From Chaetomium olivaceum (lineage: Eukaryota > Ascomycota > Sordariomycetes > Sordariales > Chaetomiaceae), in assembly GCA_039881045.1 (NCBI GenBank), contig JAYWVB010000008.1, positions 806,001 to 870,000 of the forward strand: a stretch of 64,000 bases of DNA, written 5' to 3'. Numbering within the stretch: the stretch's first letter is position 1; the number at the start of each line of letters is the position of its first letter. Of the stretch, positions 21,956 through 32,868 are shown one piece after another. The notes beneath the pieces were generated by a model that saw nothing but the letters and a program-made list of their open reading frames with translations, was not told where the DNA came from and searched no databases. Both the position numbers and the translations under genes were made by a program.

Positions 21956-23480
21956 GTGACAAGTAAGATGTGGCTTACGACCTGGACTTCTTGTCTTGCC
22001 CGGCTGTCCGGCCATTCCGCTTCCTCTTGCCCTTTCTCTTCGACCCGCCGCCCTCCTTATCCCCATTTTCATCTCCATCCTCCTCTCCCTCGCCAGCACC
22101 GTCTTCCTCACCATCTTCAACAACTGTCCTCTCTCTCCCTTTCCTCTTCTTCCCCCTCTTCGGCTTCGGCTCCGGCGGCGCGGCAACAGGCATCCCTCCC
22201 AACGCACCACCACCACCCCCACCCCCAACAGTGCGGAAGATGAGTCTACCGGCAAAGTCTGCAGGACCTCCTCAAAGGTTAGCGTCATGCCCAAGTCTTC
22301 ATACCCGCCTGAGGATCCTGAACCTCTGGCCTTCCCGGACACAACGATCCTCCCGTCCGCTCCACCACTGACTATCAAGGGCTCATCGTCGCCCCGAATC
22401 AACACCGCCGCGGCCCAAATGTTCTTCCCAGAGTGATATGTACTGGCGCCTTAATGCCTCAAAGTTCCCTTGGCCTCCCCGCCGCTCGCCGCCATCGTTC
22501 CCAGTCCACTTCGAGGTCCCACGTCTGCCGCGAACAGTCCTCCCCGAGTGAGTACACCTCGACACTTTCCCCGGAATCGGACTATCACTCTTCCTCCTCC
22601 TTCTCCTCCCAAATTTCTCGTGCCAGATCCGCGACACATGCTCCATAGCCACCGCCACGCACCGCGAACTCCAATCACCCTCATGACTTAGCCGCACCTC
22701 CGAGTTAGAGGCGTTGATTCCATCATCGTTGTCAGCACCACAGCCAACAAGCGTACGCCCAAACCCAGTCTCTCGCGCCTCGCCCAGTACCGCACTCTTG
22801 TCAGACTTGCCAGACTCACCGCTGGCGGCTTCCCTCCCCCCGCTCCGCAACGTCCCATACCCTTACAGTCCGGTCGTCGCCGCAGCTCTCCAGTAGCGTG
22901 CGGTCCGGCACCAGCCCCGGGCGGCGCGATGCTCGCGCCAAAGATGGACCCCTCGTGCCCAGTCAGGACGTGCAGGACTTCCCACCGCCGTCTCGACCGT
23001 GTGTCGTCGTCGCTGCCGTCGTAGTAACACTTCCACACCATGATCTCGCCGAAGACGGTGCCGGCCGCGACGAGGAGCGCGCTCTCTCTTCCATCTTCTT
23101 CCTTGGGTAGTAAGCCGAGGTTGGTGGAGTAGAGGATCGGGCGGGAGGATGGGGTCAGGGGGCCGAAGGTGAAGGGGAGAACTCTCGTTGTGAGTTGTGA
23201 TAAAAACGCGCCGCCGCCCTGGGTGGGCTTTCCGGAGGACAGGGAGAGGATGCCGTCGTAGATCAAGTTGTGTGTGTGTGTGTGTGTGTGTGTACAAGAC
23301 GGAGTTGGTCAGCCACACAGGGTTGCATGCCCGCCCACATTTACCGTGTAGCGCCGTTTGACGCGCTGTTGGGTACAGCTTACATGTTGTCTGCGGCACG
23401 ACACATTGCCGAGCGTCGATGCCAAGCCGGGCCCTGCTTCTCTCCAACGACGACATGATGGATGGGAATTGGGAGACGAC
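21956..23480 (-). pseudogene. Rtt10/WDR6-like WD40 gene fragment
   Basis: Fragments of a WD40 protein resembling Rtt10/Trm734/WDR6 (partner of the tRNA 2'-O-methyltransferase Trm7) lie in order on the minus strand but in changing frames. They are LLVAAGTVFGEIMVW and LHVLTGHEGSIFGASI (about 23040-23160), ESCGDDRTVRVWDVAERG (about 22840-22895), GFGRTLVGCGADND, CVAVAMEHVSRIWHEKF, VEVYSLGEDCSRQTWDLEVD, HSGKNIWAAAVLIRGDDEPL and IVSGGADGRIVVSG, then a basic tail (KPKRGKKRKGRERT). Several frameshifts and an in-frame TAA (just before the HSGKNIW block) break it. The first WD blades and the C-terminal half are absent, and a (CA)n tract interrupts the upstream edge. Truncation at both ends separates it from the neighbouring genes with single indels. 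Confidence 0.7.
23268..23293. repeat. (TG)n microsatellite
   Basis: About 12 TG units in an uninterrupted run at the upstream edge of the WDR6-like pseudogene. Confidence 0.9.
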
Positions 23481-23732
23481 GGGCATGGAGAGTATGTTTC
23501 AGCCTGGAACGCCGCTCCAATGAATCAGTTTTGGCAGGTTGAGGTGGATAAGTTCTTGACACCCATGCCGCGAGAGTTGGCCATGGAAGCTATCCGGCGG
23601 AGGTGGTTTTCAGCAATCTAGAAAAGGGTAGTGACATTACATAGCCTATTGCCAACCGATCAACGCCCAACACCATCCACAGACATGTCCAAAACGCCAT
23701 GATACAAATACAGAACCCAACCTCACACCCGC
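23481..23732. other. spacer, no gene seen
   Basis: Lies between the pseudogene and the 3' end of the DUF4336-like gene, and probably includes that gene's 3' UTR. Confidence 0.4.
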
Positions 23733-24679
23733 TCACTTCTTCGCCCCCTTCCCTTCCAGATGCCACGCAAACACCTTCTCAAACACCGCCTTCCCATCCC
23801 CCACGATCGTCTCCCCATGACAAGGCACAATGGTATCAAAATCCCACCCCGCCATCCTCGCAACACTCTCATTAAACCCCGCCCGATCATTCCGACTGGC
23901 CACATACCACAAAAACCTCTTCATCCCCAACGCATCCCCGGCCGTCGTCTGGAAGCTGCTAAACACCCCCGCCCCAACACCCCCAACTTCGGCCTCTCCG
24001 CCTCAGGCACCCGCGAATACTGCTCCGTCGCCGGCAGATTAAACACCAAATCCGCCTGCACCACCACCCTATCCGGCTTGTACCAAAACACCACCTCTTT
24101 ATTCGGATGCCCGCCAAAATACTCCATCTCAAAATCCCGCCCAAAATCCTCCCCCACCACGCGCGCATCCCTCCCATTCCGCTTGTCCACCACCACCGCA
24201 AACGCCTCCTTCCCGATCCGCGGATCGCCGTGCGTCGCCTGCCTCTTCTCGGGCAGGCCCTCAGGGCCGACGAGCTTGGCGTTGGGGTAGGCGGCGGCCC
24301 ATTCGGACAGGAAGATGTGGTGCTCGATGTCGGTGGCGATCAGGTAGCGCACGTCGCCGCCGAGGGAGGCGATCTTGGACGCGGTGGCCGCGGTGTGCGC
24401 GACGGGGGAGAAGACGGCCAGGGCGCCCGAGGTGAGGCGGACTTTGTGCGGTGTTAGTTTGATGCTTGATGGGGGGATGGGGGTGGGTGGGGTGGAGGGG
24501 TAGTCAGGTATTATGGGAGTGGAGGTGTAGGTATGGCTATGACTTACTGACTGTGCCGCGCCCGCCGATGGGGAGGCGGCCGAAGCGGAGGAAGGGGACC
24601 GAAAAGGTCACACGTTGGGGGTGATGTCGCGGATGACCATCACCTCGTCGGGGTTGGGTGGGATGAGTTTGGACGACAT
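23733..24679 (-). CDS. DUF4336-like (metallo-beta-lactamase-fold) protein (two apparent frameshifts)
   Basis: A protein of about 280 residues starting MSSKLIPPNPDEVMVIRDI at 24679. Exon 1 is 24548-24679 and exon 2 is 23733-24441; the intron (24442-24547, GTAAGT donor) restores VIRLTSGALAVFSPVAHT. Later blocks are GGDVRYLIATDIEHHIFLSE, AYPNAKLVGPEGLPEKRQ, PNKEVVFWYKPDRVVVQADL, MKRFLWYVASRNDRAGF and the C-terminal VPCHGETIVGDGKAVFEKVF. One-base deletions near 24607-24614 (after ITPNV) and in the CCCC run at 23972-23975 break the frame; both are probably sequence errors. The layout matches DUF4336 proteins as I recall them: an MBL-like fold whose metal ligands are only partly visible (EHH and a late CHGE). 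Substrate unknown. Confidence 0.75.
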
Positions 24680-25522
24680 GGTTTGAGTGGAAGTGGTGAT
24701 TGCAGCAGCTGCGCCGGCGGAAAGGAGAATACCCACGATGATATTTCCCTTGGTGTATCGACTCTTGCGCAAGGGTGTTGATGATGATGTGGCGAGAGTT
24801 CTGGCTCTTTGTGATGAAATGGAGGGAATTGAGTTTTGGATTAAGCGAACTGAGCGCTAGAGATGGGACGATGTGGAAATTAGCTACTATAGCACTGTGC
24901 CTGATCTGCGAAACCCAAGGCTGGATGGCTGGATTTATAGTTGCCCAGGATCCTCACGATGTGCGACACTCGACAAATCAACATGGGCTTACAAAGCTGT
25001 GATTGCAACTGAAGACTGCTTGGCCGCTTCTTGGCCTCGGCATAATGGCACGAAGAGAAACCATTGCGTAACGCCTCGGCAAAACGCCCTGCGTACTGCG
25101 TACGCGAACGGAACTTTGGATGTCCGGTGCGTGTGTGCGTATTCAGCAAAGCCGCCGTAAAATGGAACCAATGCTTGGGATTTGGAATTCCAGAATTTGG
25201 AACTTCTGCACAGGGGTCCAGACTCATGCACGGAATTCCGGTCAGGCATGACATCATCTTTCGAACGGTGCTCGCTCAGCCGCCAGGCTTGGCAACGGCG
25301 CTCGGCGAAAAATGTAACGCTGTAACGGCATACATGGAGTTACCGACATATGTATTATACGCGTAAGAGCACGGACCTCATGTCTCGTCCCTGAGCTTAT
25401 CGATATTTGTTCGCGAGATCACTTCGAGTAGGGAGCTCGTTACCTCGGCACCCAGAAGTATGCTGAACGCACCACAATATAACCCTGGTTGACCCTTTCG
25501 GTAATAAGGGTAGAGAGAACGT
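24680..25522. other. divergent intergenic region, 840 bp
   Basis: Promoters of the DUF4336-like gene (minus) and gatA (plus). No gene, long repeat or conserved frame was seen. Confidence 0.5.
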
Positions 25523-27277
25523 ATGTTGGCTCGGGGTAGGCCTCGGGGCCTCCGCCTGCACCATGGGTGTTCCGTCACAGGCCAGCAGCGGCGTCCGCTA
25601 AATCATTTCATCTCCAAAGGTACTCCCCCTCCACCCCCCTCCCACCCTCTTCAACACCATCCTCGCACCCCACGCACTCACTAACAACCACCCCCCCTCT
25701 AGCACCCGAACCCGAACCACAACCCGAACCCACCACCCAACAACAACCACCACCACAGCAACCCCTCTCCCTCCACCCCACCCCCTTCACCCTCGCCGTA
25801 AAAGACAACATCGCGACAACAACCCCCCCCCGCACCCTCACCCGACAACCTGCGCCTCCGCCTTCCTCGCCACCCACCGCTCGCCCTTCGAAGCCACCAT
25901 CGTGGCCCAGCTCCGCGCCCGCGGCGCCCGCCTCGTCGGCAAGACCAACCTGGACGAGTTCGGCATGGGCAGCCACAGCACGCACTCGGCCGTCGCGGGC
26001 GCCGTGTCCCAATCCCAATCCCGATTAGAAGAGGGTGAAGAAGAAGAAGATGGAGAAGGAGAAGAAGGATATTCAGCGGGTGGCTCGTCGGGTGGTTCCG
26101 CTGTTGCGGTAGCTACGGGCGAGGTGGACGTGGCGCTGGGGACGGACACGGGCGGGTCGGTGCGCCTGCCGGCCGCGTATTGTGGTGTTGTCGGGTTCAA
26201 GCCGTCGTATGGCATGCTCTCGCGGTTTGGGGTGGTGCCGTATGCGAACTCGCTGGATACGGTGGGGTTGTTGGCAAGGGGGGTGGGGCCGATTAGGGGA
26301 TTGGTTGTTGGTGATCAAATAACGGGAGGGGTGGTGGTGCTGGGGAAATAGGTGGTGGGTTGTGGAGGGAGGCAGATTCGAGGGATCCGACTAGTTTGTC
26401 GGAGGCCGCGAGGAGGAGGTGTGTGGTGGGGAGGGAGGGGTATGGAGGAGCTGCTTCTGACGGGCAGTTGGAGGGGAGGGAGGCGCTAAGGGGGGTCCGG
26501 TTCGGAATCCCGTTGGAGTACAACATCGAGGAGCTTGACCCTGGGATACGGGATGCGTGGGCCAAGGCGGCAAAGACGCTGCAGGACGAGTATGGCGCGC
26601 GCGTGGTGCCGGTGTCGCTGCCCTCAACGAGACACGCACTGGCTGCGTACTACGTTATCGCCCCCGCCGAGGCATCGTCCAACCTGGCCAAGTACGACGG
26701 CGTCCGGTACGGCATGAGGGACACCGACGCCGCGAGCGATGCCGCCGGCGGGGTGCTCTATGCTGCGAGCCGCGGCAAGGGGTTCGGCGACGAGGTGAAG
26801 CGGCGCATCCTGCTAGGCTCGTACACCCTGAGCTCCGAGGCCATGGACAACTACTTTATCAAGGCGCAGCGGGTGCGTCGGCTGGTGCGGAAGGACTTCA
26901 ACCGCGTCTTTGCGCTCGACAATCCGCTCCACGAGAGAGAGACCTTTGATCTCACGGATCTGGACGAGAGCATCGAAATGGAGGATAAGTGGGGGCCTGA
27001 GGAGGTGGACTTTTTGCTCTGCCCAACAGCCCCGACTCTGGCGCCGAAGCTGGCGGACGTTATGAAGCAGACGCCGTTGGATGCTTACATGAACGATGTA
27101 TTTACAGTGCCCGCGAGTTTGGCGGGGTTGCCGGCTATCAGCATACCGATGCCCGTTGCGTCGGAGTCGGGGGATGCTACGGGGAAGCCTGGCACGGCGG
27201 GGCTGCAACTCATTGGGCAGTACTGGGATGACGCCAGGTTGCTTGCGGTCGCAGATGCCGTCTCAAAGACGCTCTGA
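25523..27277 (+). CDS. her2: mitochondrial glutamyl-tRNA(Gln) amidotransferase subunit A (two apparent frameshifts)
   Basis: An amidase-signature subunit of the GatFAB/GatCAB complex, which converts Glu-tRNA(Gln) to Gln-tRNA(Gln) in mitochondria. Exon 1 (25523-25619) encodes MLARGRPRGLRLHH..., a mitochondrial-type presequence ending PLNHFISK. The intron is 25620-25702 and exon 2 is 25703-27277. The catalytic Lys is in LAVKDNIATT. The cis-Ser and nucleophile Ser are in SAGGSSGGSAVAVA, followed by LGTDTGGSVRLPAAYCGVVG. The C-terminal half has PSTRHALAAYYVIAPAEASS and FTVPASLAGLPAISIPM. One-base deletions in the C9 run (25823-25831) and the GGGG run (26328-26331) break the frame. Both lie next to essential motifs, so sequence error is likely. 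An acidic low-complexity insert (EEGEEEEDGEGEEG) precedes the Ser motif. Confidence 0.9.
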
Positions 27278-27876
27278 AGCATGCCCGCGGAGCGGCACGG
27301 CAGTACCACCAATATATTGCAGTGTTTCTGTATATGGCCATCACGCCTGGATTCACGGGTGGTGATGGTGAAGAAAACTCTCGCCGAGGCCATTTTCGCA
27401 CTTGATTGTGTATGATGTATTATATTACGTCTTACAGTCATCCAGCTCGTACCAGCTGCACTTGGTGTGCCATTTATCTCTAGCACGAAACATGCTGATT
27501 GGTCTTTACATCACAACCTGATCGACGGGACGGTTTCTGCAACCGCATGTTTGCCTGCCTCGTCTCGCTCTCCAGGAATCTTTCTGGGGACCTTTCCACC
27601 CCAGGTGCTGGGCAGGGGGCTCGTCCGTGATGAAGTGCATCTGAACCTGCCCACGAAATCGCTTGCACCTACCCAACCCTTCCCGCATGGCAAAGGCCTT
27701 GGACCGTATCCGAATAGGGGCGGATCTTCGGCAACAAGCGCGTTGCGGCATTCGGCCTGCAAATCCTTTTATACACCACGCACTGACGGCGTGTGCTCCA
27801 GCCCTGGAGCGGTGACCTGCTCGGCATCAGGATAGACCCATTGTTTGGTATCGAAGCGTGGGTTGCGGTCAAACTT
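27278..27876. other. convergent 3' intergenic region, 600 bp
   Basis: Between the ends of gatA and prp38. No conserved frame seen. Confidence 0.5.
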
Positions 27877-28761
27877 TCAAGGGCTCGCTTCGCCTTCGGA
27901 CCGTTCAACCTCCGGTTTGTCAATGTCCATCCTGTCATGGTTTGAGCGCCTCCTCGCTGACCCGGACCGTGACCTTGCCCTCCGTCGCGAGTCTGATCTG
28001 GACCTTGTTTGTGATCGTGATCGTGATCGTGACCGTGACCGCGATCGCAACCGTGACCTCGACCTAACGGAGCCAGAGTCATCCTCATGCCCGTCGCCGT
28101 TCGCTTCTTCCCCGTTCTCCATCGTCTCGTCCTCCTCTTCCAGCAGATCCTCCAGCGCACCGAGCGGACTGACGCGCGGCTCCAGGAGCTCCAGATCCTC
28201 CAAAATATCCCGCTTCCGCATCTTCCACAAACTCGTCGCGCACACGCGGTCCTTCGTAAGCAGATCGTCGACAAACACGTCCATGTATGTCAGGGTCGTC
28301 CCGTCGCGGCCCTTGCGCCTCAGCTTGCGACGATCCTCGAGAAACGGCTCCAGGCGCGCATAGACATCCATATCGGTCCGCGTCAGGCGGATATAAAACG
28401 CGGCGAGCGCGCGCAGGTACTTGAACTTCTCCCCGCCAAAGGCCAGGTACTCATCGAGGATGTCGTCGGAGGGCGCGAGCTGCAGCAGCTTGAAGGCGAG
28501 GCACAGGAAGGGGGTCGGCTTCTGCACGGTGCCCGCCACGCCGCCGATGTGGTCCACGTGCTCGACCACGCGGTCGACGATGTCGGCCTCGTTGATGCCG
28601 AAGCACTGCTCCTTGTAGAAGTAGCTGTCGACGATGCGCTCGCGCACGGCTTTTTCCATGATGGTGGCCGGGTTGAGCCCGTTCGGGGCGAGCGCGCCCG
28701 AGCTGCCGCGCTCGTCGAGAAAGCGCCGCTCATCGGCGCGGTGGAAGGCCGGTTTGCTCAT
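27877..28761 (-). CDS. prp38: pre-mRNA-splicing factor Prp38
   Basis: U4/U6.U5 tri-snRNP protein needed for spliceosome activation. An intact single exon of 294 residues. The PRP38 domain covers about residues 20-200, with LNPATIMEKAVRERIVDSYF, FGINEADIVDRVVEHVDHIG, TPFLCLAFKLLQLAPSDD and KYLRALAAFYIRLT. The C-terminal third is acidic (EDLLEEEDETMENGEE), then an RS-rich tail with about ten alternating Arg-Ser units. The DNA for the tail is a short tandem repeat (GATCGT/GACCGT, about 28013-28065 on the plus strand). The start ATG at 28761 matches the family start (K-PAFHRADERRFLDERG). Confidence 0.95.
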   Translation of the reverse strand: MSKPAFHRADERRFLDERGSSGALAPNGLNPATIMEKAVRERIVDSYFYKEQCFGINEADIVDRVVEHVDHIGGVAGTVQKPTPFLCLAFKLLQLAPSDDILDEYLAFGGEKFKYLRALAAFYIRLTRTDMDVYARLEPFLEDRRKLRRKGRDGTTLTYMDVFVDDLLTKDRVCATSLWKMRKRDILEDLELLEPRVSPLGALEDLLEEEDETMENGEEANGDGHEDDSGSVRSRSRLRSRSRSRSRSRSQTRSRSDSRRRARSRSGSARRRSNHDRMDIDKPEVERSEGEASP

Positions 28762-29704
28762 GGTTGTTGGGGGGTAGAGCTGGGTGTGGGAGGTGGTCTG
28801 GCCGGTCGACCGGCGGGGAGCTCGAGGGTCGTGGAATTGAATTGGTGGTTTTGCTAGTAAAATTTCTGTGTCTGCTCACAAGAGTCCAGAACTGGTAGCT
28901 TTGAGGATAAGAAACCACACCATTTGAACAACGACGAAGACCAGAAGCTATCGGTTTTGTAGGGAGGGCGAAAACGCGAATCTGGACTTTGATAACTATC
29001 GTAACTTGAGTTCAAAAGTTAACGACCCTGGTCGGTCATGGCTTGGCACACAGTATGCCAAGCCCACAGCCGGCTGCTGGGGTGACGTGTGGTGGAGTCA
29101 CGTGTTGTAATCCCGCACGTCAAAAGCGCATGGTCTTAAACTTAGGTATATTATACGTATACCCGTAGGAACTAGGTACATAGGTAGTTCTAGTCCAGCA
29201 TGTAAATACGTTAGTAATTTCCAAAAGTTTCAGCGCAATACTGTCCTCCGGATAGGACAAGTAACTGCTCAACGTTATCTGACCAATTCAACTTCGTCCG
29301 CTTCATTCGTCCGCTCCATCCCGTCAATATATGCCGGGTGCCTAAACTTCCATTAACTAACGCAATTACATTCAACAACGGCGATATACCCTCGCTTTAG
29401 GAAAACCAAGTATTAGCAACCCCTGTGAATAGAAAATGCCCGACCCCAATGCTGTGGAGGAAGGAGGACCTGAACTTCCTTGCTTTTGACTTTTTCAGCG
29501 ATAACTAAGAATTGAGTTTCTGCTAGAAAGCGAACGGAGTCTTCTATACAATACAGTCCTAGGTATAAAGCAACATCTCAAACCATAGAAACTTCACCAG
29601 ATACTCCTCGGCAATTCCTGAGAACCTCCCCCACTCAGCCCAACAGCCTATCAAGCATCGACTCCCGAAGATAAAGAAGCATAATCGGGGTCCTCAATGG
29701 TGCT
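28762..29704. other. AT-richer spacer between prp38 and the HET-USP gene
   Basis: About 940 bases with lower GC than the flanks and short repeats of the TAGGTA/ACCTA kind near 29140-29210 (GGTATATTATACGTATACC is an imperfect palindrome at about 29145-29163). No conserved frame was found. It marks the change from housekeeping to accessory genes. Confidence 0.5.
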
Positions 29705-32700
29705 TCAGCGGCGCAGTGTTCCATCAACACCCAAGCGAAAGTTATGTTCGAAAACCTCACTTTCGAGTGCATACGTGACTTCGTTGTTGAACAAGAGAAG
29801 CCACTGGTTTTCCTGGCGTGGCCTGAGATAGAGAAGAAATCTCGGAGGTTGTACCTCTTCTAGTACCACAACGCTGCAAGGATTGTGAGTAGACGGGGAC
29901 TTGGTGATGTATGCCTCTGGTAGGTATTCGAGGCACCTATTCAGTGGTGGCTGACTTGCCCATGAAGCTGGTAAATCAAGTCAGATGGCGGGCTGTCGAC
30001 GGTGTTGTTGAAGACATCTGCGAGGTTTAAGGTGCGTGGGTACCTAAATGGGGTGCGAACCTGCGAGACATAAGTTCAGAACATGGTCGAAGACTTGATG
30101 ATAAAGAGGAAATACGGGAGGATTCACTCTGTCTAAACTGTCCGTCCCCAGGTTGTATGTCTGGGATCTTATCTCAAGAAAAAAGGCAGGCGGTATTTCG
30201 CGAAAGTTTTTCCTGATCGTAGCCGTCCCGTGGTAGTACTCGTCATACCATGAATCGGGCTTGACAAAGTGGCGGAGCGAGTCTTCCAACGTATGCAGTT
30301 CTAACGAGGAAATGGTGATATCTGCTTTCATGGTAAGAAATTGTACTAAAACAATCAAGTTCATGGTTTACTTGCGGTAGAAAGTTTCGACACTCGAACG
30401 TTCACCTCGTGTATCTGATGAGAATATTTCCATCGTTCCACCGAAGCAGCTCGTAAACGTCTCGTCCAGAGCAGGGGCGTCACCCTCCGAGCGGGAAAAG
30501 ACGTGGTCCACAAACTCGTCAAAGAAGTCCTCAATAGGCTGCGCTTGGTGTAAATGCTCCGTCTGCCAGCCCATGGCAGCAGTGAGTTCCAGCGGTGACA
30601 CAGGCAGAGATGAGATTTTCAAGTGTTTGAATAGATTATGAAGAGCAACCACGATGGGTCTTCCTCCACGCACGTTCTCTTCACGAAGTATTGCCTAGAT
30701 GCAGATGAGTAAGTACCTGAGGTACACGGCGAAAAGGGGGACAGTGGTTCTTACCGTCCGAAGTGGCTTCAGCATGTAAAGTATCTGCAGAGTGGAGCTA
30801 ATGTATCCTGTAGATCCCAGGTTCACGATGCCCGCGTATCCAGGCCCTAATGCATGTTTTATAAGTTGCGGGTCGTGTCGCAGCTTTTGTAGTTCTTCGT
30901 CAAATGACTGCGCGTCCTGTAGTGCATGTGGTGTTGACATGGGCTGAGTGCCCGTGTCGGTGGCCCGACCCTTCATCTTCAAGTTCGTGTTAACCGGCTC
31001 CATCATGCTGCTCCCGTCATGATCTTTGCTTTCCTCTAGGTTTTCCATGCTAGGTGGATCATGAAGCGGAAACAGATCCAGCATTGGTTTGGTGAAGCCG
31101 CGTGATGGTTGACTGACAGCGGCTCTCGCTGTTACGAGCCGCATGGCCGAAATGTCGATGGAGACGACGGCGGGCCACAGAGTCTGGCGCACAGCATTGT
31201 AGGCGGGCCCCCCTTTGGTGTGAATGATATCAACGCTCTTGTCAATGTTGAGCTGGGCCTTGTACTCTTGCTCTGGGGCATTCGAAAGGTCGATGATGGC
31301 GCGACCGATAAGGCGGAACCCCCCGTCGTGAACCGTCTCGTAGCTTTCCTGATCATGTTGCTTGTCCATCACGGACCGTTCAGTGGTAAATATTGGCCTA
31401 AAGATCAGCGCCACTTGGCTCCCAAGAAAGGTGCACACAATGTCGCCTATTTGCGCGCCTTTTGGGGCAACCCCGATACATGGTCTCCTGGAGCCTGGTT
31501 CGTCCGGGGGTTGCGCCAAGAATACTGCCTTGTTTGCAGTCATGGGATTTGTACGACAATCTTGCGACGTGTTATAGCGACCTGAAGGGAGGCAGTGGTT
31601 GGAGAATCTGGTATTGCATAAACCTCGGGAATCCCAGGGCTGAGAAAGTCGCGCCATGGACCTAAGTGGGAGTACGGTAATCTTCCTTCGACGAATCCGA
31701 CTAAATTGGAAGCTTTGTACTCCGGGGGTCGCTTTGTATCTAGGAAGTCGTGGATTACCATGACCCTAGTTGCTGTTATTTGAAGTAAGCGGGCCGTCAC
31801 ATTTGGTGCCAGACTCGCTTGGGGGTTTTCCTTCGTGCTGCTGCATCCAAGCAACTGGAGGAGAAACTCGGATAGCGTCATGAGTTGTAAGCCGCCCGAT
31901 CCCTCGACGCCTAGCTGACGCTGAAACTTCGCATGGTAAAAAAGCATGACATCCTCGTAGAGCTGGGTGATGGACTTGGAGTAATCGACAGTAATACCAT
32001 GACCCTGTTCACGGGAGTCATTCGAGAGGAGGCCAAGGAAGCCATAAACTCTGTCGTGGACCTCTTTGCATCGGGAGTTCTGGAAAGTGTCGAGCAGTGA
32101 CCATAAGCTACACCCATTCTTCCGGAACAACTGCCTTTGATGATCTATGCGTGCTAGATAGCTTTTCATGAATGCTCGCTCTCCTTGTGACATATTCTGG
32201 GTCCAAACATGCTTCCTCGACTGGGCGAGCCTAGATATGTATAGCCACGGAATTTGGCTAAGACCACACTTGATGACAAGATGATTCGCTAGGCAGACTT
32301 CCTGGACAATCCAAACTCTCCACCAATAGCTCCTCTCGCAAAGATTAGCAAGAGCCTGCCATCCTGGATGATCCATTGTAGACGTGCGGTTCTGAAGGCC
32401 GAATTCGAAATTCTCTTGCAGAAAGCTGAATGCATGCTTGGTGTCTTCGGTTTCGAGACCAATCCACGCAATGACCCGGTGAGCTCGAGTGTAGACGTCG
32501 GTCATTTGTTGAACTTGTTGGTTTCGTTCGCTGATATCGGACTGGTTGATGCAAATGGCGTCGATCCACAGCATTCTCGAGGCGCGGGGCTGCTGCAGGT
32601 GCTGAAGGGCTTGGAAGAGATTTTCCCCAATCTTGGACTCTTTGTCGTTGACAAAAATGGTTTGAGAGGGCTCAGGGTTCCCCCACTCGTAGGATAATGC

Positions 32701-32868
32701 CTCGTAGTTTTCAATCGTTTCCAAGCTGGCGCTATGGAGCGTGCAAATGATTTTCGTTCCGCCATTACCGGGTAACAGGGTGAGGAGACGAACTGCGCGA
32801 TACTTTCCGTCGAGGCTTCCCCCTGGATAGTCCGAGTTGCCGTGAGTCTCACTCCGGGTGGAAGTCAT
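29705..32868 (-). CDS. HET-domain protein fused to a USP7-like pseudo-deubiquitinase domain
   Basis: About 978 residues in five exons: 31582-32868, 30755-31528, 30376-30694, 30128-30324 and 29705-30060. Introns 1, 2 and 4 are GT-AG; intron 3 (30325-30375) is GC-AG (GCAAGT donor). The N-terminal HET domain shows YEALSYEWGNP, LWIDAICINQSD, RVIAWIG and SYWWRVWIVQEVCLA; a HET-protein core block follows near 450-510 (GDIVCTFLGSQVALIFRP, GGFRLIGRAI). From about residue 658 a USP fold begins: GYAGIVNLGSTGYISSTLQI, LHNLFKHLKISSLPVSP, MGWQTEHLHQAQPIEDFFDE, FYPDITISSLELHTLEDSL, IPPAFFLEIRSQTYNL, PFRYPRTLNLADVF, DLIYQLHGQVSHH, RFLLYLRPRQENQW and LLFNNEV. The catalytic Cys is Gly670, the His box reads PPRFLLYL and the Asp site reads Asn. 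Exon 5 needs one added base near 29960-29985 to join its two halves. Confidence 0.85.

Noticed and set aside
21975..22202. 75-residue basic frame as a separate gene
   Set aside because: It is the Lys/Arg-rich linker of the WDR6-like pseudogene in a shifted frame.
25523..27277. GatA as a pseudogene
   Set aside because: All catalytic motifs are intact and both breaks are one-base losses in homopolymers, matching the error pattern elsewhere.
28013..28065. CRISPR-like or regulatory repeat
   Set aside because: It is coding sequence of the Prp38 RS tail.
30044..30364. Separate 106-residue gene at 30044-30364
   Set aside because: It is exon 4 of the HET-USP gene plus intron sequence; the family blocks continue across GC-AG and GT-AG junctions on both sides.
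31540..32868. HET protein ending at 31540 as a complete gene
   Set aside because: Reading through runs into intron sequence. The donor at 31581 and acceptor at 31529 join LQ to AVFLAQ in phase and restore the known HET C-terminal block.
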